Source: Rhodobacteraceae bacterium UBA2553
GTDB taxonomy: Bacteria; Pseudomonadota; Alphaproteobacteria; Rhodobacterales; Rhodobacteraceae
Assembly (NCBI GenBank): GCA_002340515.1
Contig: DDMF01000020.1
Coordinates: forward strand, 1,086-10,047
Length of the DNA stretch: 8,962 bases
Reading direction: 5' to 3'
Position 1 is the stretch's first letter. Each line of letters starts with the position of its first letter. The notes under the pieces were generated by a model. It was not told the DNA's origin. It searched no databases and saw only the letters and a program-made list of their open reading frames with translations. The translations under genes and the position numbers were made by a program. This document shows positions 1 to 5,356 of this stretch, one piece after another.

Positions 1-498
1 GAGCTGATCTCTGGCACCGGCATGCATTGGGGCGTGGTTTTCGCCTTTATCGCGGTGATTTTCGCCTATGTTTTGCTGACCCGTCACATGCTGGGCTTTC
101 AAGTGCGCCTGACCGGTCAAGCGCCAAGGGCTGCGCGGTTTGCGGGTGTGAACCCCACGCGGTTGATCCTGTTTTGTCTAGGGACCTCTGGCGCGCTTGC
201 CGGGATGGCGGGGATGTTTGAGGTGTCGGGCCCCGCTGGGCAAGTCACCATCGACTTTAACTCCGGCTACGGGTTCACCGCGATCATCGTGGCGTTTCTG
301 GGCCGGTTGCATCCGGTTGGGATCCTGCTGGCGGGGCTTTTGATGGCGCTCACTTACATTGGGGGCGAGCTTGCACAATTGATGCTGGGCCTGCCTGGGG
401 CGGCCATTCAGATGTTTCAGGGGATGCTGATGTTCTTCCTGCTGGCGATGGACATGCTGACCAATTATCGCATTCGTTTCACACTGAAAAACGCGTAA
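1..498 (+). CDS. ABC transporter permease, BMP/nucleoside-type importer (5' end outside window)
   Basis: This is the C-terminal 165 residues of an inner-membrane permease of the BPD_transp_2 (branched-chain amino acid/ribose/nucleoside) family. The reading frame is open from base 1, so the true start lies to the left; the internal ATG at 22 is not the start. Hydrophobic segments are visible at the beginning, around the stretch LILFCLGTSGALAGMAGMF, through GYGFTAIIVAFLGRLHPVGILLA, and near the end (MFFLLAMDML). The segment with a Gly-Tyr-Gly-Phe followed by a long Ala/Val/Leu helix and Leu-His-Pro is typical of the YufP/NupB-type first permease that pairs with a second permease. The next gene starts 12 nt downstream behind a strong AAGGAGG. 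By family knowledge it forms a heterodimeric channel with that protein, powered by an ATPase presumably encoded upstream. The exact substrate cannot be read from the sequence; purine nucleosides are the best-known substrates of this class. Confidence 0.9.
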   Translation, partial: ELISGTGMHWGVVFAFIAVIFAYVLLTRHMLGFQVRLTGQAPRAARFAGVNPTRLILFCLGTSGALAGMAGMFEVSGPAGQVTIDFNSGYGFTAIIVAFLGRLHPVGILLAGLLMALTYIGGELAQLMLGLPGAAIQMFQGMLMFFLLAMDMLTNYRIRFTLKNA

Positions 499-510
499 GG
501 AGGAGATATT

Positions 511-1434
511 ATGGACCTGTCACAAATCAATCCGATCCTTCTGATTGCCTCGCTCATGGTGGCGGCGACGCCCATTTTGCTGGCGGCAATTGGCGAAGCG
601 GTGGTGGAAAAAGCGGGCGTTCTGAACCTTGGGGTTGAGGGCATGATGATCACCGGGGCGGTGGTTGGTTTTGCCATCACGGTGAACACCGACGCCCCTG
701 CGCTTGGCTTTGTCGGCGCGGCCATTGCCGGTGCGGCCCTGTCGATGCTCTTTGGCGTTTTGACGCAATATTTGCTGTCAAATCAGGTGGCAACGGGCTT
801 GGGGCTGACGCTTTTTGGGCTGGGGCTTAGCTCGCTCATTGGGAAACCCTATGAGGGGATGAAGGTCACGACGCTGCCGAAAATGGAGATCCCTTTTCTG
901 AGCGATATTCCCGTGCTTGGTCCGATCCTCTTTAAACATGACCCCATGATTTACGTGAGCCTGATGATCATCGCTGGTACGTGGTATGTTTTGAAACACA
1001 CGCGCGCGGGGCTGATCCTGCGCGGGGTCGGCGAAAACCACGATGCGGCCCATGCGCTTGGGTATAAAGTCATTCGCGTGCGCCTGATGGCGATTGCCTT
1101 TGGCGGGGCCTGTGCGGGCATGGGCGGGGCTTACATCTCGCTTGTGCGCGTGCCGCAATGGGTTGACGGGATGACGGCTGGCGCCGGTTGGATTGCTTTG
1201 GCCATTGTGGTCTTTGCCTCTTGGCGGCCATGGCGCGTGCTTTTGGGCGCGTATCTCTTTGGCGGGATCACCGTGCTTCAGTTAAACCTTCAGGCGGCGG
1301 GTGTGCCTGTCCCGGTCGAGATCCTGGCCATGTCGCCTTATGTGATCACCATCGTTGTGCTTGTGATCATTTCGCTGAAGGGCCATCACGGCGCCCCCGG
1401 TGCGCTTGGCAAAATCTTCCATGCAACTCATTAG
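511..1434 (+). CDS. ABC transporter permease, BMP/nucleoside-type importer
   Basis: This complete 307-residue inner-membrane permease has the usual length for the second (YufQ/NupC-like) permease of BMP-type importers. The start is set by AAGGAGGAG at 497-505, overlapping the previous stop codon. The family hallmark NLGVEGMM lies at residues 39-46 after the first membrane helix. A cytoplasmic coupling loop with GENHDAAHALGY (174-185) and a Gly/Ala-rich follow-on (198-207) is the ATPase-contact region. GWIALAIVVFASWRP (226-240) is another conserved family block. About eight hydrophobic segments can be recognised. Its partner permease ends 12 nt upstream and a K+ channel-like gene starts 12 nt downstream, so all appear to be one transcript. 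It should form the transmembrane pore for import of a nucleoside or related small molecule. The substrate is inferred from the family, not seen. Confidence 0.93.
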   Translation: MDLSQINPILLIASLMVAATPILLAAIGEAVVEKAGVLNLGVEGMMITGAVVGFAITVNTDAPALGFVGAAIAGAALSMLFGVLTQYLLSNQVATGLGLTLFGLGLSSLIGKPYEGMKVTTLPKMEIPFLSDIPVLGPILFKHDPMIYVSLMIIAGTWYVLKHTRAGLILRGVGENHDAAHALGYKVIRVRLMAIAFGGACAGMGGAYISLVRVPQWVDGMTAGAGWIALAIVVFASWRPWRVLLGAYLFGGITVLQLNLQAAGVPVPVEILAMSPYVITIVVLVIISLKGHHGAPGALGKIFHATH

Positions 1435-1446
1435 GGGCACAAACAG

Positions 1447-2229
1447 GTGACGCGCAAAGAGATCATCGACATTCTCGACGGTAGCCACCCGGTCTTTGGC
1501 GGGCTGGTTGCGCGGGGCATGGATGCGTTGATCCTACTGTCCGCCGTGGCGATTGCGGTGGAAACCGAACCAAACCTGCCCGCCTTTTGGCGCGGGCTGT
1601 TGTTTAAGTTTGAGGTCTTGGTGCTGGCGATTTTCACCACTGAATACCTGTTGCGTGTGATTTGTACCGAGCGAAAGCTACGCTATATCTTTAGCTTTTG
1701 GGGGCTGGTCGATCTGATGACCATCCTGCCCGCTATCGCACTGTTGACCCCACAATGGCAGGTCGTGCGCACCTTTCGTTTGTTGCGTCTTGTGCGGCTG
1801 TTCAAACTGTTTCGCGGAAGCCACGCGATGGAGCGGTTGGTCAATGCATTTCAAGAGGTCCGCGGCGAGCTGGCGATCTTTGGCATTATCGCGGGCCTGA
1901 TGTTGTATGTCGCCTCGGTCGGGATTTATATCTTTGAACATGATGCCCAACCCGATGTGTTCACCTCGATCCCGCAAAGCCTGTGGTGGGCGGTCGCAAG
2001 CTTTACCACCGTGGGCTATGGCGACATGGTGCCCATCACGCCGGGCGGGCGGATTTTCACCACCTTTGTTCTGTTTCTTGGGCTGGGTGTGATTGCAGTG
2101 CCAAGCGCGATTGTGACCACCGCCCTTCTGGAATCAGAAACCAACATCCAGAAAAAACTTGCTAATTCCGGTGATGAGCCGGAAAAAGAAACCCAAATGA
2201 AGTCTGCTCAAACCACTAAGGGAGAATAG
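1447..2229 (+). CDS. Voltage-gated potassium channel-like ion transporter (six TM, Kv type)
   Basis: This 260-residue membrane protein has the full Kv plan. S1 is near residues 24-40, S2 near 54-73 and S3 near 82-100. S4 carries basic residues at every third position (R108, R111, R114, R117, K120, R123). S5 is near 141-164, the pore helix near 174-186, the K+ selectivity filter TTVGYGD at 187-193, and S6 near 200-228. The tail after S6 is only about 30 hydrophilic residues, so there is no RCK/TrkA-N or cyclic-nucleotide domain; opening should depend on voltage. The intact S4 ladder and filter argue for a working K+-selective channel. The start is a GTG at 1447 with AGGGG at 1433-1437; no in-frame ATG fits better. 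It lies 12 nt after the permease and 1 nt before the binding-protein gene, so it is embedded in the ABC operon. A role in balancing membrane potential during transport is only an inference. Confidence 0.92.
   Translation: MTRKEIIDILDGSHPVFGGLVARGMDALILLSAVAIAVETEPNLPAFWRGLLFKFEVLVLAIFTTEYLLRVICTERKLRYIFSFWGLVDLMTILPAIALLTPQWQVVRTFRLLRLVRLFKLFRGSHAMERLVNAFQEVRGELAIFGIIAGLMLYVASVGIYIFEHDAQPDVFTSIPQSLWWAVASFTTVGYGDMVPITPGGRIFTTFVLFLGLGVIAVPSAIVTTALLESETNIQKKLANSGDEPEKETQMKSAQTTKGE
2166..2184 (+). other. Hairpin at the 3' end of the channel gene, upstream of the binding-protein gene
   Basis: TTCCGG (2166-2171) and CCGGAA (2179-2184) form a perfect 6-bp stem around the 7-nt loop tgatgag. It lies inside the tail codons of the channel gene, 46 nt before the ATG of the substrate-binding protein. 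It is followed by an A-run, not a T-run, so it is not a terminator on this strand. Such a structure could mark an mRNA processing or stabilising site that raises the level of the binding-protein message, but this is inference; in GC-rich coding DNA a 6-bp stem can also be chance. Confidence 0.35.
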
Positions 2230-2230
2230 A

Positions 2231-3313
2231 ATGCGTGCATTGAAATCACTTCTGACAGGCGCCGCAATGGTCGCCGGTCTGGCCGCCGGTGCGGCCCAAG
2301 CCGACGACAAAACCAAAGTTGGCTTTGTCTATGTTGGCCCCATCACCGATGGCGGCTGGAGCCAAGCCCACCACCATTCCGCAACCCAAATGGCCGAACA
2401 TTTTGGCGATAAGGTTGAACTGATTTATCAAGAAACCGTGCCAGAGGGCGCAGACGCCGAACGCGTAATGTCGCAAATGGCGCTGTCAGGCGCTGACATC
2501 ATCTTTGCCACATCCTTTGGCTATATGGACCCGGTTCTGAACGTGGCGCAGAAATTTCCAGACGTGAAATTTGAACATGCCACCGGGTATAAAACCGCCG
2601 AAAACGCCGCCAACTATGGCGCACGTTTTTATGAAGGTCGCGCGATTGAGGGCCACATTGCGGGCAAAATGACCAAATCGAACATCATCGGTTACATCGC
2701 CTCGTTCCCGATCCCGGAAGTGATCCGCGGCATCAACTCGGCCTATATCCACGCCAAAAAGGTCAACCCAGACGTTCAGTTCAAAATCATCTGGGCCTAT
2801 ACATGGATGGACCCCGCGAAAGAAGCCGACAGTGCCAAGGCGCTGATCGAACAGGGTGCGGATGTGATCCTGCAACACACCGACAGCACCGCGCCTCATG
2901 CGGCGGCCAAAGAAGCGGGTGATGTTGTGACCTTTGGTCAGGCATCCGATATGATCGAATACGCGCCCTTCCCGCGCGTGACCTCAATCATTGACGATTG
3001 GGCCCCCTACTATATCGCGCGTGTTCAGGCGGTGATGGACGGCACCTGGAAAACCGGCGCCACATGGGACGGTATTGGCGCGGGCATGGTTGGCATTGGT
3101 GAGATTACCGACGCGGTTCCTGCGGATGTGAAAGCCGAAGCAGAAGCGATGCGCAACGCCATTGGCGCAGGCACCTATCACCCCTTCACCGGCCCATTGA
3201 ACAAGCAAGACGGCTCGGTCTGGCTTGCGGAAGGTGAGACCGCAGATGACGGCACCTTGGCTGGCATGAACTTCTATGTCGAAGGCATCGCTGCGGAAAT
3301 TCCCTCGAACTGA
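2231..3313 (+). CDS. BMP family ABC transporter substrate-binding protein
   Basis: This 360-residue periplasmic binding protein belongs to the BMP/PnrA/Med family. A Sec signal peptide is clear: a basic MRALK start, a hydrophobic core, and a likely AQA-DD cleavage after residue 24. There is no lipobox cysteine, so it should be soluble rather than a lipoprotein. The mature protein opens with a beta strand and the family signature DGGWSQAHH (residues 40-48), which contributes to the ligand pocket. Further family blocks are the ATSFGYMDP and FEHATGYK regions and the NYGARFYEGRAIEGHIAG stretch. The start has AAGGGAG at 2218-2224 within the end of the channel gene, and only 1 nt separates the two genes, suggesting translational coupling. 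It delivers ligand to the permease pair encoded upstream. Purine nucleosides are the best-characterised ligands of the family; the actual ligand is not evident. Having the binding protein last in the operon is less usual than having it first. Confidence 0.93.
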   Translation: MRALKSLLTGAAMVAGLAAGAAQADDKTKVGFVYVGPITDGGWSQAHHHSATQMAEHFGDKVELIYQETVPEGADAERVMSQMALSGADIIFATSFGYMDPVLNVAQKFPDVKFEHATGYKTAENAANYGARFYEGRAIEGHIAGKMTKSNIIGYIASFPIPEVIRGINSAYIHAKKVNPDVQFKIIWAYTWMDPAKEADSAKALIEQGADVILQHTDSTAPHAAAKEAGDVVTFGQASDMIEYAPFPRVTSIIDDWAPYYIARVQAVMDGTWKTGATWDGIGAGMVGIGEITDAVPADVKAEAEAMRNAIGAGTYHPFTGPLNKQDGSVWLAEGETADDGTLAGMNFYVEGIAAEIPSN

Positions 3314-3332
3314 GCCACCTAAAACACTTCAT

Positions 3333-3365
3333 AAAAGGCCCTGCATCCCGCGGGGCCTTTTTTTT
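3333..3365 (+). terminator. Rho-independent terminator after the ABC operon
   Basis: The arms AAAAGGCCCtgc and the complementary gcgGGGCCTTTT, with one T-G pair, form a stem of about 12-15 bp around a 5-nt loop (atccc), and the stem runs into a nine-T tract. It begins about 20 nt after the binding-protein stop codon. This is a textbook intrinsic terminator that closes the operon and insulates the EF-hand gene downstream. Confidence 0.9.
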
Positions 3366-3384
3366 GATTTTCTTGTTTTCGAGC

Positions 3385-3421
3385 GACGGAAACACGGCCG
3401 CATTCCGTTTTATGAATAAGA
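3385..3421 (+). promoter_or_regulatory. Putative promoter/operator, copy 1 of a shared motif (GACGGAAAC-N12-CGTWTTA-N4-TAAGA)
   Basis: GACGGAAAC (3385-3393), a 12-nt spacer, CGTTTTA (3406-3412), 4 nt, and TAAGA (3417-3421) lie in the gap between the operon terminator and the EF-hand gene. The first base is 60 nt before the ATG. The same elements with identical spacing occur upstream of the 40-residue peptide gene at 4086-4122. A GGAA-type upstream element with a CGT-type downstream element resembles promoters of ECF sigma factors. However, the distance from GGAA to CGT is 18 nt, about 3-4 nt shorter than the EcfG pattern, so an activator or repressor site is also possible. This copy also contains an inverted repeat ACGGAA-N11-TTCCGT, which is not conserved in the second copy. 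Confidence 0.5.
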
Positions 3422-3444
3422 CGACATTAAAACGGAGTAAGACC

Positions 3445-3999
3445 ATGCTGAAAACCCTCACAACCTACACCGCCCCGATCGCCCTTATGATTGCCCTATC
3501 CGCCCCCGTCATGGCGCAAAACCAGCCCGGCGCGCATTTCTTTGAAATGTGGGATCTGGATGAGGACGGCATCGTCACATTGGAGGAAGCCCGTGAGCGG
3601 CGCGATGACATCTTCAACATGTTTGATGAGGTCGAAGACGGTATTTTGACCGCCGAAGAATATGTGCTGTTTGACGAGACCCGTCAGGCTGACATGGAAT
3701 TGAACGGCATTGGCCAGCAGGCTGGCAAAGGTCAGGGAGCTGGCAAAGGCGGCAACGGACAAGGCAAAGGGATGGGCCAAGGTCAGGGCGGCGGTCAGGG
3801 TAAAAACCAAGGTGCCGGACAAGGACAAGGCATGGGCGAACATGGGGCCGCCGTGTCCATGGAACGTCAAAACGCTGATCTTAACGGCGACGGACTGGTC
3901 ACGCGCGAGGAATTTCAACAAGCGCTGGATCCATGGTTCACCCGCCAAGACCGCAATGGGGATGGCGTCCTGACACAAGATGATTTCGGCCGCAAGTAA
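3445..3999 (+). CDS. Secreted EF-hand calcium-binding protein with Gly/Gln/Lys-rich linker
   Basis: This is a 184-residue exported protein. The ATG at 3445 has GGAG at 3434-3437 and gives a proper Sec signal peptide (cleavage probably after VMA, residue 24); in-frame starts further upstream run into the terminator and lack a ribosome site. Four EF-hand loops are visible. Loop 1 starts at D37 (D37, D39, D41, G42, E48). Loop 2 starts at D61, with Val at position 3 where a ligand is expected, so it is probably weak. Loop 3 starts at D145 (D145, N147, D149, E156). Loop 4 starts at D169 (D169, N171, D173) with Asp instead of Glu at position 12. The two pairs are split by a linker (about 88-131) made almost only of Gly, Gln, Lys, Ala and Asn. 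It probably binds Ca2+ in the periplasm or outside the cell; its partner is unknown. It appears to be monocistronic, with a hairpin 26 nt after the stop and the shared motif upstream. Confidence 0.88.
   Translation: MLKTLTTYTAPIALMIALSAPVMAQNQPGAHFFEMWDLDEDGIVTLEEARERRDDIFNMFDEVEDGILTAEEYVLFDETRQADMELNGIGQQAGKGQGAGKGGNGQGKGMGQGQGGGQGKNQGAGQGQGMGEHGAAVSMERQNADLNGDGLVTREEFQQALDPWFTRQDRNGDGVLTQDDFGRK
3706..3837 (+). repeat. Low-complexity G-Q/G-K coding repeat in the EF-hand gene
   Basis: This stretch encodes about 44 residues of degenerate GQG, GKG and GMGQ units with no acidic residue. At the DNA level it is an imperfect array of gg(c/t)-caa/cag and gg(c/t)-aaa codons. It separates two EF-hand pairs and is likely a flexible, positively charged linker. 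Such tracts tend to vary in length between strains, so it is a likely site of indels. Confidence 0.75.
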
Positions 4000-4024
4000 C
4001 ACTCAAACCTTATCACGCACACCG

Positions 4025-4058
4025 ATGCCCTGCCGTAAATGGCGGGGCATTTCCTATT
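4025..4058 (+). terminator. Probable terminator after the EF-hand gene
   Basis: ATGCCCTGCC (4025-4034) pairs with GGCGGGGCAT (4041-4050) over 10 bp, with one T-G pair, around the loop gtaaat. It starts 26 nt after the EF-hand stop. The tract that follows (ttcctattt) is T-rich but interrupted, so termination may be incomplete. Confidence 0.65.
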
Positions 4059-4085
4059 TGGACCACATGTTTTTCAGAAAAAAGT

Positions 4086-4122
4086 GACGGAAACCCATGG
4101 CCGCCGCGTATTACCCCTAAGA
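4086..4122 (+). promoter_or_regulatory. Putative promoter/operator, copy 2 of the shared motif
   Basis: GACGGAAAC (4086-4094), a 12-nt spacer, CGTATTA (4107-4113), 4 nt, and TAAGA (4118-4122) repeat the elements seen at 3385-3421 with the same spacing; a matching ACA follows 2 nt later in both. The spacer bases differ, so this is not a simple duplication. It lies 62 nt before the start of the 40-residue peptide gene, against 60 nt for copy 1. The sequence suggests that the two exported-protein genes share one sigma factor or regulator, whose gene is not in the window. Confidence 0.5.
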
Positions 4123-4147
4123 ACACAGCAGATATGGAGGTCAAAAA

Positions 4148-4270
4148 ATGAAAAAAGCCCTGCTTCTCGCCGCGCTGATCGCAATCGCTGGCCCGCTAAA
4201 AGCGATGGAGGACAGCCGCTCGGCACCGGAAACCAGCCCAGTCAGTTACAGTTATTGCCCGCAAGGCTGA
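4148..4270 (+). CDS. Small exported peptide of unknown function (40 residues)
   Basis: A short reading frame begins with ATG at 4148 behind a good GGAGG (4136-4140, 7-nt spacing). It encodes 40 residues: a Lys-Lys start, a Leu/Ala/Ile hydrophobic core to about residue 15, and a plausible LKA cleavage site after residue 19. This leaves a mature peptide of about 21 residues, rich in Ser and Pro and ending Tyr-Ser-Tyr-Cys-Pro-Gln-Gly. The single Cys is four residues from the end. I do not recognise the family. Support for its being real is the strong ribosome site, the credible signal peptide, and the upstream motif shared with the EF-hand gene. It could instead be the truncated remnant of a longer gene, since the 150 nt after its stop hold no gene. 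No function is proposed. Confidence 0.62.
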   Translation: MKKALLLAALIAIAGPLKAMEDSRSAPETSPVSYSYCPQG

Positions 4271-4370
4271 CCCCATAGCCATCTAGGTTCGTGCGCCAAA
4301 CGGGGTGTTCAGTTTCTGTCCCGCAGCTTGCTTGGCACACAAACATGCCCTCATGCCGCCAGGTGTGGGG

Positions 4371-4397
4371 GCCGTCTTTTCGGGCTTTTTCTTTCTT
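4371..4397 (+). terminator. Weak candidate terminator before the aldo/keto reductase gene
   Basis: GCCG (4371-4374), loop tctttt, and CGGGC (4381-4385, one bulged G) can form a short stem, followed by a T-rich tract (tttttctttctt). It would end the small-peptide transcript. The stem is short and bulged, so the call is tentative. The rest of the gap 4271-4420 shows no convincing gene. Confidence 0.35.
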
Positions 4398-4420
4398 ACC
4401 CCTCATGCAAATGTCAGACC

Positions 4421-5356
4421 ATGACACAGCTTTGCTCCCTTGACGGCACCCCCATCAGCCGCTTTGCCTTTGGCACGATGCAGTTTGGCGGCACGGCAGA
4501 TGAACTTGCATCAGCGGCCATGTTCAACGCGTGTTTAGACGCCGGGATCACCCATTTTGACACCGCCCATCTTTACACGGGCGGGGCATCAGAAACGATG
4601 CTGGGACAATTGATAAAACCCCACCGTGATCGCCTGGTGATCGCCACCAAAATCGGCTATCATTGCCCGGACAATCTGGCCGACTTGCGCGATGAATTTG
4701 ACCTGTCTCGCAAGCGGTTGGGGCAAGACATGGTCGATATCCTGTACCTGCACCGCTTCAACCCAAACCTTTCAATTGAGGCGCAAATCACCCCCCTTGC
4801 CGCCATGCAAGACGAAGGGGCCGTGCGTTATTTGGCACTGTCCAATTTCGCCTCATGGCAAGTGATGAAGGCGCAGGCCGTGGCGCAAAACATGGGCACG
4901 CGCGTTGATGTGATCCAACCGATGTATTCCTTGGTGAAACGTCAGGCCGAGGTGGAATTGCTGCCGATGTGTGCCGCCGAAAACATTCTGGCGGCGAGTT
5001 ATTCGCCGCTGGGATCGGGGCTGTTGACTGGCAAGTACAGCACTGGCGAGGCGGGTCGTTTGGTCGAAGACCCCCGCTACGGCGCGCGCTATGGTCAGGA
5101 CTGGATGCACCGGGCCGCCGCAGGATTGAGCGAGATTGCAAAAGAGGTGGGGACACATCCTGCGACACTTGCGGTGGCTTGGGCAGCAGCCCATCCGACC
5201 CACCCTGCCCCGATCCTATCTGCACGCTCTCCTGCTCAACTCACCCCCTCGCTTGAAGGGGTGAATTACCACATGACATCAGAGCTTTACGCGCGTATTA
5301 CCGCGCTGACACCAACACCGCCGCCCGCGACAGACAGGATCGAAGAACATGTATGA
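4421..5356 (+). CDS. Aldo/keto reductase
   Basis: This is a 311-residue cytosolic NAD(P)H-dependent oxidoreductase of the aldo/keto reductase (TIM-barrel) superfamily, close to the usual length. The catalytic tetrad is complete: D47 in FDTAHLYTGG, Y52, K77 in IATKIGY, and H111 in LYLHRFN. The SNFASW block and the YSPLGSGLLTGKY stretch match the family's substrate and cofactor loops, and ILSARSPAQL near the C-terminus corresponds to the cofactor-phosphate loop. The start at 4421 gives the expected beta-hairpin N-terminus (Leu-Asp-Gly-Thr-Pro-Ile-Ser); the longer frame adds a Cys-rich stretch foreign to the family. No clear Shine-Dalgarno precedes it, so translation may be weak. It overlaps the next gene by 8 nt. 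With the FAD oxidoreductase it may act on the 2-oxo acid or aldehyde product, but the substrate cannot be read from sequence. Confidence 0.92.
   Translation: MTQLCSLDGTPISRFAFGTMQFGGTADELASAAMFNACLDAGITHFDTAHLYTGGASETMLGQLIKPHRDRLVIATKIGYHCPDNLADLRDEFDLSRKRLGQDMVDILYLHRFNPNLSIEAQITPLAAMQDEGAVRYLALSNFASWQVMKAQAVAQNMGTRVDVIQPMYSLVKRQAEVELLPMCAAENILAASYSPLGSGLLTGKYSTGEAGRLVEDPRYGARYGQDWMHRAAAGLSEIAKEVGTHPATLAVAWAAAHPTHPAPILSARSPAQLTPSLEGVNYHMTSELYARITALTPTPPPATDRIEEHV

Noticed and set aside
3386..3408. Inverted repeat ACGGAA-N11-TTCCGT as a dimeric operator
   Set aside because: The second copy of the shared motif lacks the right arm, so the conserved signal is the spaced direct motif rather than the palindrome.
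3364..3444. Longer N-terminus for the EF-hand gene (TTG at 3364 or ATG at 3412)
   Set aside because: The TTG lies in the T-tract of the terminator and neither start has a ribosome site; the ATG at 3445 has GGAG and gives a proper signal peptide.
4134..4151. Five-codon frame whose stop overlaps the start of the small peptide (ATGA)
   Set aside because: It contains the GGAGG of the small peptide gene and has no ribosome site of its own; it is most likely incidental.
4328..4420. Longer N-terminus for the aldo/keto reductase from a TTG at 4328
   Set aside because: It adds 31 Cys-rich residues not found in the family and runs through a T-rich candidate terminator.
4242..4427. 61-residue Cys-containing frame on the minus strand across the small-peptide gene end and the following gap
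   Set aside because: No ribosome site, no signal peptide or recognisable motif, and it overlaps the better-supported small peptide gene.
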